From assembly GCF_000715075.1 (NCBI RefSeq), contig NC_134100.1:31106042-31170041 (forward strand): a DNA stretch of 64,000 nucleotides. Direction: 5' to 3'. Below the pieces are notes generated by a model. It worked only from the letters and a program-made list of their open reading frames with translations. It did no database searches and was not told where the DNA came from. A program made the position numbers and the translations under genes. Source of the stretch: Nicotiana tabacum. Taxonomy: Eukaryota; Streptophyta; Magnoliopsida; Solanales; Solanaceae. Shown piece by piece: positions 32,115 to 42,960 of this stretch. Position 1 is the stretch's first letter; each line of letters begins with the position of its first letter.

Positions 32115-32764
32115 TAGGGGTGGGCATCGGTCGGTTCGGTTCGGTTTTGAACATTATCGGTTTTGCCTATCGGTTATCGGTTTACAAATATCATAACCCG
32201 ATAACCAAACCAATAAGATATTGGTTATCGGTTATCGGTTAATCGGTTATATATCGTTATCGGTTCGGTTATCGATTTACCCGATAAGATAAAACAACTA
32301 AAAAAAATTGCAATATATAAAACAAAGAAATCAAACTGCTAGAAAGTGTAAACTGCCAACTTTTGTTGTTTCTTAACAAAAGCACGCTCCCACTTCTGTG
32401 CAGTATCTACTGATGTCTGGCGGAGAACTGGTGGTGAGTCTTGCATCTTGACTCTTGGGGGCTGCGACGGAAACAAGAATGAGAATTGAGAGACAAACGA
32501 CTGAAGACTGAAGAGTGAAGAGGGAATTAGGAAAATAAATAACCCTAGTATATACTTAAGGGTAAATTAGTAAATTACATCATTCTTATTGGGTTATCGG
32601 TTTTTACCCAATAACAAAAATGCAAACCGAGCCCGAACCGATAACCCAATAAATAAAAAATTTAACCCGTTACCGAACTGTTAACCCAATAACCCAATAC
32701 TGATAACCCAATAAAGAATTAACGGTTCGGGTTATCGGTTTTACCTGATATATGCCCACCCCTA
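32115..32764. mobile_element. Non-autonomous hAT-type DNA transposon (650 bp)
   Basis: Terminal inverted repeats are TAGGGGTGGGCA and TGCCCACCCCTA, flanked by a perfect 8-bp target duplication gtaccaat (32107-32114 and 32765-32772). The subterminal regions are made of iterated 'cggttatcggtt' words facing each other. The middle (about 32340-32560) is non-iterated. No transposase is encoded. Confidence 0.93.
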
Positions 32765-32772
32765 GTACCAAT

Positions 32773-33198
32773 CACCCAACAAATTTAAATACATTTTTTA
32801 TACAAATTTTATACAAATATGTCTTTTGTATATTTTATATCTGATTTATACATAATAAAAATAAATTTCAATACAACTAATTATATACTATACAACTTAT
32901 CTACACCTTATCTATAAAACATTATTTCTACCCAATTATATATAACTACAATATCATACCACGTAAATACAATTTTTATACAAATATTATTCAACTTTCA
33001 TACAATATTAAATAAAAAAAATATAAACAACGAAATACAATTTTTCTTTAATTTTACTACAACTGTACTACAATTCCGTAAGTATAATGTATGTCATGTC
33101 GTCTTCTTCTTCGACGAGTTTCAATCTGAAATTCAGCCAAAATCAAGTCTAATCTTCACCAAAACACCCTTAAAATTGAGATATAAACTCCAAACCAT
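32773..33198. other. Gene-free AT-rich DNA with 'tatacaaatttata' words
   Basis: Repeated 'tttttatacaaatattat'-like phrases give it a repetitive look, probably part of a larger degraded repeat. No coding sequence. Confidence 0.4.
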
Positions 33199-33550
33199 AT
33201 TCCCAATTATTTGCAATAACACCCAATCCAAACAAATAATGGTTTTTGAAAATCCAAATTTGAATTCAAAGCTTCAAAGTTTTTTAATGGCTGTCAATGG
33301 TGGAAATTGCTGCTCTCTTTTCCTTTGGTTTACATTATTCAAATTAGGGATTGAGAGATAGAGAGAGACGTAGAGAGAATTCTCAATTATTTGCAACAAC
33401 ACCCAATTCACACAAATAATATTTTTTGAAAACTCAAATTCAAATTCAAAACTTCAAAAGCTTTTTAATGGGTGTCAGTGATGGAATTGCTGCTCTCTTT
33501 TCTTTTGATTTACATTACTAGAATTAGGGATTGAGAGATAGAGAGAGACT
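33199..33550. repeat. 180-bp tandem duplication
   Basis: 'attcccaattatttgcaata' at 33199 and 'attctcaattatttgcaaca' at 33379 begin two copies that share 'ttgctgctctcttttc' and 'gggattgagagatagagaga'. By eye they are about 88-90% identical. Confidence 0.9.
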
Positions 33551-33556
33551 ACGTAT

Positions 33557-33682
<126 letters not shown>

Positions 33683-33856
33683 CATGAGGGAGAGAGAATA
33701 AGGATGAGAAATAATTGATTCCTAATATAAAGGGATACTCATTTAATTCCTAAAGTGTATATAATTGGTAAATTTGTATATAGGAGGTAATTAAATTGAA
33801 ACTTGAGTAGGGAGGGTAATAAAGTTTCCAATAGTGTATAGGTATGTAATAATCCC

Positions 33857-33881
33857 TTTTTTTTTTTTTTTTTTTTTTTTT
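33857..33881. repeat. Poly(T) tract of 25 bp
   Basis: An uninterrupted T run abuts the left terminal repeat of the element at 33881. Confidence 0.9.
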
Positions 33882-34578
33882 AACTAATATCTTTTTTCCG
33901 AAATAATATGTCACTAAATAAGTTAAAGTGAACCAGATTTACTCTTACACTATTTATGTGGTTCTATTTTGGCCTTATACTATATGTCTATGTGTATGAA
34001 CCAGATTTGCAGTTTTTAGACATGTTCCTTGCTTCTTATAATTCATCCTCCCAAAATGTCGAGTTTGTTCCAAACGAATATTATATTTGATACTCGGTTT
34101 AATATATTTTTAGCTTTGTAGGATCTTTATTTTGCTTATCTTCATTACAATATATGTAAATTTGTTTAATGTGCAAATATAACCACCAAAATTAAATATC
34201 TGAAACAAACAACATCATTTGTGCAGATCATGTTAATAAATATTTTCACCTTGCATTGTAATGTAGCTTCATGATAGTTTATTTTAAACTTTTTGTTAAA
34301 AGTACATCACACTAGTCTTTTATTTTCGTATTTTTTTAGTAAAATCTTTAAGTATATGATGTGTAAATGATGAAGGAAGGGGGAGTATAAATTAAGGACG
34401 CATGGTGGCAAACCTGTGGGAGGTGTTAGTGGTGGTAGAGAAGGTGGCCAAAACTGAATCATTCACATGGTATAAGAGTAAAATTGAACCATACTAATAA
34501 TGTAAGGATAAATCTGGTCCACTTTAATTCGGTTAGGGTACGTCATGACATGTTATTTGGGCAGAAAAATATTAGTTA
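33881..34578. mobile_element. Long-TIR non-autonomous DNA transposon (~700 bp)
   Basis: The left end 'taactaatatcttttttccg' and the minus-strand reading of the right end 'taactaatatttttctgccc' begin inverted repeats of roughly 110-140 bp, sharing 'aataatatgtca/aataacatgtca', 'aaagtgaaccagattta' against 'aaagtggaccagattta', and 'ggttctattttggcc'. Long terminal repeats without an ORF suggest a Mutator-like MITE; a clear target duplication was not found because the flanks are T- and A-rich. Confidence 0.65.
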
Positions 34579-34745
34579 AAAATAAATAAAAAATGTATGT
34601 TAGTTAGAAAGGGGAAATTTGAGCTATTTTGGTCACGACAAAGGCAAACCGGGACCAACTTTTAATGGAAGATAAAGTTAGTCCAATTTCGTATAGTAGC
34701 AATTTTGATCCTTTTCGTTATTATTATATAGTTTTCGACTAAGGA

Positions 34746-35628
34746 TTTTTTTTTTGGTAACTAATTGTACTATATTAATTACCAAGTAATCAAATACAAA
34801 TCCACAACATAGCTTGCCATCTAAGAGAATCAGAGAAATAACTCTGCAACATTTCCTTATGAGAAATAAGAGGCCTACCTCTTAAGGAGGGTTTCCTTTC
34901 AATATCATTTCTAAATATTACGGTAGCACATGTTGCCTATCCTCGATATATGCTAGATTGGGAAGAAATATTTTGCAGGAATCTCTCAGCTGCTCCAAAT
35001 GCCCGGACATTACAAAGGAGTTTGGTTTCCATACTTTAAGTAGGGTGTTCATTCGATCTAAATAAGTGGATAGTCAGAACTTTTGGGATGCAAATTGGGA
35101 ACTCCAATTACTTTACTACATTAGTTGTATATCTAATTTGAAAGCAATAGGTTAGGTGATCTTTTAGTTGTGGAGACAAATTTTTTGAAACTACAACTTT
35201 TAGTGTTGAGAACTTAATTCTTTGATTTGATTGGCCAGTAATATAATTAAGCATATTGATAATGGAAGCGGGGCTGGATGAAGTTACCTCAGCAAACAAA
35301 ATAAGATCATCTGTAGATAATAAATGCGAAATTGGAGGGCATGTCCGACTAAGTTTTACAGGTGTCTAATTCAAAATAACCGTTTGATGATCTGTATATC
35401 TGGCTTGCATACAAATAATAAAGAGGTATTGGGAGAGCAGGTCGCATTGTCGAATTCCTCTGGTATGTTCAAAGAATTCATTTGGCTTCCCATTAATCAT
35501 GATTAAAATGGATGTTGTGGATATGTAATTCATAATAAATGTAATAAGATCCTTAAGGAAATTTTGGACATGTAAGTACAGCTGAATGAAAGACTATTCG
35601 AGTCTATTAAAAGTCTTTTCCAGGTCAC
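34746..35628 (-). mobile_element. LINE 3' fragment (reverse transcriptase to poly-A), minus strand
   Basis: The T run at 34746-34755 is the poly(A) tail of a minus-strand LINE. Reading upstream, 'FNRLE', 'INGKPNEFFEHTRGIRQCD', 'LLSQYLFIICMQ', 'DDLILFAEVTSSSPASI', 'KVVVSKNLSPQLKDHL' and 'RYTTNVVKYLG' follow the usual order of plant L1-type RT; 'WKPNSFVMSGHLEQLRDSC' then falls in the linker to RNase H. The block after RT is internally deleted. It is truncated on its 5' side at about 35628, where it meets the plus-strand LINE head to head. One catalytic Asp of the A/DD box is present, but the block is frameshifted. Confidence 0.75.
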
Positions 35629-36316
35629 TGTGCTTCAATGGTCAAGCTAAACAACCCAGATATGCTTGTCTTGCTGGAGACAAGGATGATTGACCACAAG
35701 CACCTCACTGCTGAGCTTCAATTCTCTGCTCAGTTCCAAACCCCTGTTATAGGCCAATCTGGTGGAATAGTAATTACGTGGCAAGATGACATGGTTAAGC
35801 TTGAGGATGTCTCCACTACGCCACATGGTGTGTATGTCATGGTGAAGGTAATCCCATACTTTTCTAAATGGTTTTTTCTGCTATCTAGGCTAGTACTTAT
35901 TCTAATGATAGAAATAGGCTTTGGGACTATTTAGAGGACTTCGCTTCTGTTTATAAGGGTAGTTGGCTTGTAGGGGGTGATTTCAATGAAATATTTAAAG
36001 CTAGAGATAAATTTGTGAGAAATAGCATAAATAACAATAGAAGTAATAGATTCTGGAGCTGCTTGGATCGGTGTAGGCTTGTAGACCTAGGATTTAAGGG
36101 ATCCAAATACACATGGACTAATAAGAGGTACACTAAGAGGCAGGATTTAATCCTTGAGAGGCGAGATATGTGTTTTGCTACAGATGAGTGGATTGAAATG
36201 TTCCCTGAATCTACTGTCACTCATCTACCTAGAACTCACCCCCTCCTCCTTAACATAATTATCCAGTACCAAAATAGCCACAAGAAACCTTTTAGGTTTG
36301 AATCTATGTGGTGCAA
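35629..36316 (+). pseudogene. LINE endonuclease domain (EEP fold)
   Basis: 'NPDMLVLLETRMIDHKHL' contains the conserved Glu of the exonuclease-endonuclease-phosphatase fold. After a frameshift near 35890, 'GSWLVGGDFNEIF' carries the GDFN box, and 'VDLGFKGSKYTWTNKR' and 'PFRFESMWCN' follow in family order. The terminal SDH box is degraded ('LPRTHPLLLN'). This enzyme nicks target DNA for target-primed reverse transcription. Confidence 0.85.
36312..36316. other. Target-site duplication (left), tgcaa
   Basis: tgcaa precedes the left LTR end at 36317 and recurs at 44371-44375. Removing 36317-44375 joins 'MWCN' to 'HPEFPSIF', restoring the usual LINE text. Confidence 0.9.
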
Positions 36317-37635
36317 TGATGACATCCACAACACATCTCTATTGGAGATATGATACGGTCGTATGCAAAATAATTACTCAACTATGAGTCGGAGTCGAAT
36401 CCACTGGTAGTTATGAGAGGTGTTAGGAGTATATATTCGAAGCAAGCAAATGAGTTATCTAATATTGCACTTCCACAACAAGATTTTATTTCTATTTCTA
36501 CTGTTACTCTAATGAATGCAAGCTAAAGAAAATAGATTACAAATAAATGTTTTGAGGTTTTTCCAATTGGATTAAAAACCTAAGGCTGTGACCAAAATCT
36601 AGGTGTTTGACTAATGGGATAAAGATTTTTATACTTATTTTATTGATTGAGGTGTATTATAGCTCTCAACTCTACGTTACCTACTCACCTCTCGGCCAGA
36701 GAGTGATTTTGCCCAATTTGGCTTTCTCAAGTCTAAATGGGTATCAAACAAAATAGTTGATGTGAGCTCAAGTCGGGTTTTTACTATCTCTAGTTTGAAC
36801 CCTTTAATTAGGCTAATCAGTCTCTCAATTAACCCAATTCCTTGTTAGCCAAGTTATCCTAGACTATGTCTCTTTTTTCTCAAGTAGAGACTAAGTCAAA
36901 TAGGCATGAATCAGCATTTGCAACCATTAATTCTAAAATTGAAGCATGAACTAAGCTAAATAATCAACACCCAATCATAAACAAACATAAAATTAATAAC
37001 CCATAAGGTTTACACACTAGGGTTGGGTAACAACACTAGTAAAAATCTAGCTACTCATAATGGATATTGAAGAAAACAAAGAAGGAAAGCTAATAAAACT
37101 CATAATGGAAGATTAAAATGATGAAATCTAATGTTAAAATGCTCAAATAAGCTAAAATGTACTAAAATAGCAAAGAAAAACGGCTACAACAGCTTTTTAT
37201 GTTCAAAACTTGACCTAATTTTGTGAAACTCGTCTATTTATAAAGGACCAAAAATCTTGAACAAAAATGCCCCTCGGGAGGTTCTACCGCCGCACAATTC
37301 CATGTGCGGTCCACAGATTTCTCCAATTGGCAGGAATGTGAGTTTTGTGGCCGCATATTTCTGGATTGCGGCCGCGAGGCAATCTTCTGCGGCCGCATAT
37401 TTCTAGATTGCGACCGCATATTTATGGACTGCGGTTGCGAGGCAATCTTCTACGGCCGCACATTGCTGAAATTTGTGCTAGATTTTTCTTCTTGGTTTGC
37501 GGTCGCAGATGGAATTCTGCATTCCACAATTTCTTCTGTGGCCGCAAAATTCCTTCTGCGGATCGCACATTCGTGCTTCTGTGCCGTTTATTGCCTTGTG
37601 CTTCGGATCACTCCTTTTTGAGTCGGATTTCATCA
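36317..37635 (-). repeat. Extra, truncated LTR copy at the 3' end
   Basis: Parallel to 37636-39200: both contain 'ccacaacacatctct', 'gagtatatattcgaagcaag' and 'tctcggccagagagt'. On the minus strand its start lacks about 140 bp of the full LTR (junction 'cggatttcatca' at about 37635). TATA box (minus) at 37232-37240. Confidence 0.8.
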
Positions 37636-39200
37636 CGATGTCCACAACACATCTCTATAAGAGATATGATACAATAGTATACAATAATAATCACCCAACT
37701 ATGAGCCAGGGTCGAATCTAATAGGAGTTCTGAGGGATTTAGGAGTATATATTCGAAGCAAGCAAATGGGTTATCTAAGATTGCACTTCCACAACAAGTT
37801 TCTGTTTTCTATTTATACTGTTACTCTAATGAATGCAAGCTAAAGAAAATAGATTATAGATAAATGTTTTGAGGTTTTTCCTATTGGATTAAAGGCCTAG
37901 GGTTGTGACCATAACCTAGATGTTTGCCTAATGATATAGAGATGTTTATACTTGTTTTGTTGATTGGGGTATATTATAGCTCTCAACTCTATGTAACCCA
38001 CTCAATACCTCTCGGCCAGAGAGTTATTTTGCCTAATTTGGCTTTCTCAAGTCCAAATGGGTATCAAACAAAATAGTTGATATGAGCTCAATTCGGGTTC
38101 TTACTATCTCTAGTTTGAACTCTTTAATTAGGCTAATAAATCTCTCAATTAACCCAATTCCTTGTTAGCCAAGTTATCTTAGACTAGGTCTTTCTTTCTC
38201 AAGTAGAGACTAAGTCAAATAGGCATGAACCAACGTTTGCAACCATTAATTCTAAAATTAAAGCATGAACTAAGCTAAATAATCAACACCCAATCATAAA
38301 CAAGCATAAACTTAATCACCCATAAGGCTTACACACTAGGGTTGGGTCACAACCCTAGTAAAAATCTAGCAACTCATAATGGGTATCAAAGAAAACAAAG
38401 ACGAAAAGCTAATAAAACTCATAATGGAAGTCTAAAATGATGAAATCTAATGTTAAAATGCTCAAATAAGCTAAAACTTCCTAAAATAGCAAAGAGGAAC
38501 GGCTACAGCAGCTTTGTATGTTCAAAACTTGACCTAATTTTGTGAAACTTATCTATTTATACAGGGCCAAAAATCTCAAACAAAAATGCCACTCAGGAGG
38601 TTCTGCGGCCTCAAAATTCCATGTGCGATCTGCAGATTTCTTCAGTTAGCAGGAAGGTGAGTTCTGCAGCCGCATATTTTCGGACTACGGCCGCGAGGCA
38701 ATCTTCTGCAACCATATATTTTTGGACTGCGGCCGTAAGGCAATCTTTTGCGGCCGTAAATTTCTGGACTACGGTCGCGAGGCAATCTTCTGCGGTGGCA
38801 CAATTCTTGTGTGGTCCGCACTTCACAAAGGCTCATGGACTTGGTCTGCTTGCATACTCTCGCATCTTTGACTCTTAAGCCCAGTTCTGCAGCCACACAA
38901 TTCATGTGTGGTCCACACATTTCTGAAAGTTCTGCTAGATATTTCTTCTTGGTTTACAACCGTAGATGCAATTTTGTGGTCCACAATTTCTTCTGCGGAC
39001 ACACATTTGTGCTTCTTTACCCTTTATTGCCTTTTTCTTTGGACCACTCCTTTTTGAGTCGGATTTTATCTCAGGAGACCAAAATTCCAGCATTCCTACA
39101 ATTTGCACAATTTTATTAGTTTCGGGAATATAATTCAATATTTTAAGACTAAAATACAAGCTAAAAGGTGCTAATAAGTAGTCAACATCTCCACTTATCA
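37636..39200 (-). repeat. 3' LTR of the non-autonomous element
   Basis: On the minus strand it starts TGATAAGTGGAGATGTTGAC at 39200 directly after the polypurine tract and ends at about 37636 ('gtggacatcg'). TATA box TATAAATAG (minus) at 38553-38561. The GC-rich words 'gcggccgca' and variants lie upstream of it at 38605-38990. Confidence 0.8.
38605..38990 (-). repeat. Cluster of TGCGGCCGCA-type words upstream of the LTR TATA box
   Basis: Variants of 'tgcggccgca' (tgcggcctca, tgcagccgca, tacggccgcg, tgcggccgta, tacggtcgcg, tgtggtccgca) recur about every 20-40 bp. The matching cluster in the extra copy is at 37285-37570 and in the right LTR at 43905-44175. Confidence 0.85.
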
Positions 39201-39216
39201 ACTCTCCTAAACTTAA
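39201..39216 (-). other. Polypurine tract of the non-autonomous element
   Basis: On the minus strand 'ttaagtttaggagagt' directly precedes the LTR start TGATAAGTGG. Confidence 0.75.
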
Positions 39217-41031
39217 GTCTTTGCTTGTCCTCAATCAAATAAATTAGTTCCCACCTCCAAAAGTTAAGGATCATTTCAGTGAGTCTAAGGTGTGCCATCC
39301 ACACATCAGTTGGGACCAACAATTACCTATACTACTCATGTATTATCAACAAGGCGACGAGTTAAACATTCATGCACATATAGTTCTAATATGACATTTG
39401 AGCTTCAAGAATTGACTTTACTCATCAAGGACTCTTGCGCTATCATGTAGGTCATGGTGGACTCCAAACTCTTCCTCCTCTACTTTCCATTTGCCTAGCT
39501 CACTTAAGAAATTTAGCACTCAATCCAAATATTTATGAAAGGTTCACTCATCTCTTTTAAGAGAATATTGCAAGTACGACTTCAAGTACCATAGGTTTTC
39601 CCCTCATGTAGATCGCCACTTATGTATGCTCGCTCGGTTTTAAATCAAGTAGGACATCTTTCTGAATGTAATGAAGGCTTTTGGGTTATGGTAGGATACT
39701 GTATAGGTAAGTGGTTACACCTTTCCTTAAGCACTCCATCTTTCATTTCTCGGCTCACACCTTGCCAATTCTTAGAGGCACTTTCTTTTCACTGGGATTA
39801 GAGAGACGTAGCATCACTCCTTCTTGATCATTTCATTCTTTTTTCCCTTTTTTATTTCTCCATGTTTGGAATCATTACCTCTCTCTGAATCCCTTCAACC
39901 CTTCCACTTATTCACTTTTTGCATTTTTCCTTTAGTTCTTTTCTTTTCTTTTCTTGCCTTTTCTTCTCATCATTTTTTTTCTCTTTTTGTGCCTTGATTT
40001 CTTTTTCAAGTTCCTTGTCTCTCCCTTAAACTTACGTTTTAAGCCATTTATTTCACAAGAGTGTTAAGGAAAGCTCGGGTGCCAAGATAGGGCCACGACA
40101 AAATGGGTAAAGGCTTGTAACATTGTTATCAAATGAGAAAAGCTAGAGGCTCAAAGGGGTTGACTAAGGATAATGATATTGGATGGCAATATAAAACTCA
40201 AGCGGGCCAAGGAGAGCCTACAATCACTTCTCAAACCAAGCAAAACTTAGGATTTTGCCTTGAAAAATATTCAGGGCAAGTTCTAGACCTTTCGCGTGGA
40301 TACTTGGACTGACAACAATTCATCTCACCCCTCACGCAACCGGATTATAAAAAAGCATAAAGTCGAGGACCCACAACGGCCACATTCAAGTATAATGATT
40401 ACTATGGTCCAAGTAAACCACTCGATGATTGCCAAAGTCAGCACAAGAGTGATAAGGTCACTAACTAGAGCTATTTCTTTCAAAAACCTTGTCTCTAACC
40501 ATAAGCACATAGTTAAGTGTGTTGGTGCCAATTGAAGCATGGTTGACTCTTCGATCATGACTTAATTAGGTCTTTTAATTCATTACTACTACTACTATTA
40601 CCTAAACACAAAAACGGACTTATTCCCTTAAGAAGGTTGCCACGCCATCCATCGTTGGGACGAGCCGGATCACACAACAACTACCTTTGGAAAGAACCGT
40701 GGCATTAAGAAAACCAAAGGCTTATTATATACTAAAACATAAAAAGAAGTTGCTAAATCAAACAAAGAAGCTCCTAAATCAAACAAAAATAGAGAAGCTA
40801 ATAAGCAAAAACTACTAAAGAGAGAATGAATATACATATTGAGAAAAAAAGATAGAATATATACATAATAATGAAAAGAAAATAATATCAAGTTATTACA
40901 TGCCATATGTCTCAGAATGTATCAAATATAATCAATAAACTCCAACCCTTCCCCTCCTGAATAAAGATAAGCATTGTCCCCTATGCTTAACAAAATAAGA
41001 GTAAAAAAGGGGAAAGACTGAAGAAAACTCC
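39217..41031 (-). other. Untranslated 3' region of the non-autonomous element
   Basis: About 1.8 kb without a supported gene. A pyrimidine-rich stretch (39830-40010, 'ttcttttcttttcttgcctt') and ordinary unique-looking sequence fill it. Short open frames here have no family resemblance. Confidence 0.6.
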
Positions 41032-42960
41032 CTATGGCTCCTTGGAATTCTCTGTGTCCCCAGCAATGTCATCGCCTTCAGGCTCATCCAATTGAATCTC
41101 AAAATCCTCAACTCTGAGTGTGGTTAGGTTGGTGAACATCTGATGCACTGCCTCGGCAGTGTCGGCAGTAATGTTGGGCTCCTCATACTAGACAGCTGGT
41201 GCCACCGGTGCTATAGGATCTGGGCCTGAATGGTGTGGGTCAATCAGCATGCCAAAAGGGAGATCTCGGGCTGTAGCAAGCCTGTTCACCTGTCTCCGGA
41301 GCTTGTCCACTGACTTCTTGCTGGCCTAGGACTTTCTCATCTTCTTTACTTCTTTTCCCAGCTCTTCGATCACTGACTTGTGTTGTACCATGGTGGCCAT
41401 AATAGTGTTCTAGTTCTCTAGGAGCTTCTTCAATGTCTCTTCAACTGTCGAGGGAAACTGAGGTGCCTAAACAGAAGACTGCGCTGCAACAATACTGGAT
41501 AAGTCAGACAGCTTTGTAGTGGTTGTCTACATCCAGTTTTTGAGACTTGCCAATGACTTAGAGACTCGTAGCGTAGAAAGTGGGACAGTAAGCATGGGCA
41601 CCAGCTTCAAAGCTGAAGTAGAAGCTGTGGCAGGAGCTGCAGTAGGGATTGTGGCGTATTACAGAGGCATAGATACGACACTGGAGAAAGGCTCGGCCGA
41701 AGTGGATGGAACATCAACTACCTCAACAGCTACCATAGCTGGCTCATCAGACTAGCCCGCAGTGGTAGGAGTCTGAACTTTCTTTTTCGGGTTGTTCATA
41801 TCCATCAGTGAATACCAAGTGAAAGGCTTTTTTGGTTTCACTTTTGTGTCATAATCTCTCAGCTCTACCCTTGCATCTATGAGATATTCTATAATAGTGT
41901 TAGGATACGAGTAGGATGAGTCATCTTGCCGAGAAATCACTAAGATATTGGCCGACATCACGACACCCACATTGATAGGGTACCCGACCATAATAGAAGC
42001 AACTAGAACTGCTCGAGGAATCGGAAGGTAAGTCTCATTCTGGCACGGGTCCAGTCTGTTGCAGACAAAGGTTTGCAACCCCTTCTCCTCGAAACTTAGA
42101 GTGCCCGGTGGATAGGAACTCTATGGTGGTGGTAGCCCTGGTGCTTCTAGAGTCTCCACAAACCAAGATCGGGTTACATCTCCCAATACATACTTCTCCA
42201 AATATTCCTTTGGCTCAACATCTTCGAAGCCCAAGTACGTGTTGAGTGTATGGTGATCAAATCTCACTTTCATATTACATACTTTAGTCACTTTTGTCCC
42301 CTTTTTGATGTGAGCCACATTGGCATAGAATTCATGGACCACTTACTCATTGGAGTTTATTACACTTTGAGTGAATCACATCTACCCCTTAGGTACCTTA
42401 AACTGTCTCAACATTGTTGGGTTGTACCTCTCCAAATCCTTCAATTGAAACTGTCACTCAAGAGTAAGCGAACTCACTAGCCACCATGTACGATAGCTGG
42501 TGAAGGAAGCTAGGCTGACGAAACGGTCCTCCCAAAACTCTTTCTTCTTCGCCCTTTCAAGTCCGGCAACTATAGCATCTCCTCCTCTACCATTATCGGG
42601 GATATCCTGAATTGGTGTATCCCGTGCCTCAGGGACAGGTGTAGCCTATGGCTCAGAAGCCTGACTAGCACTCTCTAATTCCTCGGAAGTGCTATGAGAT
42701 GAGGATGGCTCATCCCTGAGTTGGTATCCCCTTGGCAGCCTTGATTGTACGGTCGGTTGCTCCTGAATAGTGGCTGAGTTGCCCTCTAATGCTTTCCTAG
42801 ACAGGACATATGAGCTCGTGTCAAAGAGAGCTACACCTCTCCCCTTGGCGGTTGTAGCTTTCTCCGTAATTGTCTTTTGTTAGCCAAGGGTCAAGGCACT
42901 TTTGCCTCAACCCCGAGAAGATTCACCTCTCCCTTTAGATGTGTCGATCGAACCATTGTC
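41032..42960 (-). pseudogene. 'Putative plant transposon protein' (Transposase_32-like) ORF, with stops
   Basis: A single minus-strand frame of about 640 codons runs from around 42960 to TAG at 41034-41032, broken by more than ten stops but no obvious frameshift. The N-terminal third is low-complexity and Ser/Glu-rich. The middle has 'VVHEFYANVAHIKKGT', 'VRFDHHTLNTYLGFEDV', 'LQTFVCNRLDPCQNETYLP' and 'ILVISRQDDSSYSYPNTI', the conserved region of this domain. The C-terminal part has 'NPKKKVQTP', a probable coiled region 'VEETLKKLLEN', 'IEELGKEVKKMRKS' and an acidic end. Such ORFs are frequent in non-autonomous LTR elements of Solanaceae; the biochemical role is unknown despite the name. Confidence 0.75.

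Noticed and set aside
36317..36351. Tandem duplication of host LINE sequence together with LTR
   Set aside because: Once the tgcaa duplication was found, the repeated 'catccacaacacatctct' proved to be the LTR end itself, not LINE flank.
40670..40906. 78-aa hydrophobic minus-strand open frame
   Set aside because: It is in the untranslated region of the non-autonomous LTR element, with low-complexity Leu/Phe composition and no family resemblance.
41032..42960. A DNA transposon transposase because of the domain name
   Set aside because: The element has LTRs, a polypurine tract and a 5-bp duplication; the 'transposon protein' name is historical and no catalytic triad is visible.
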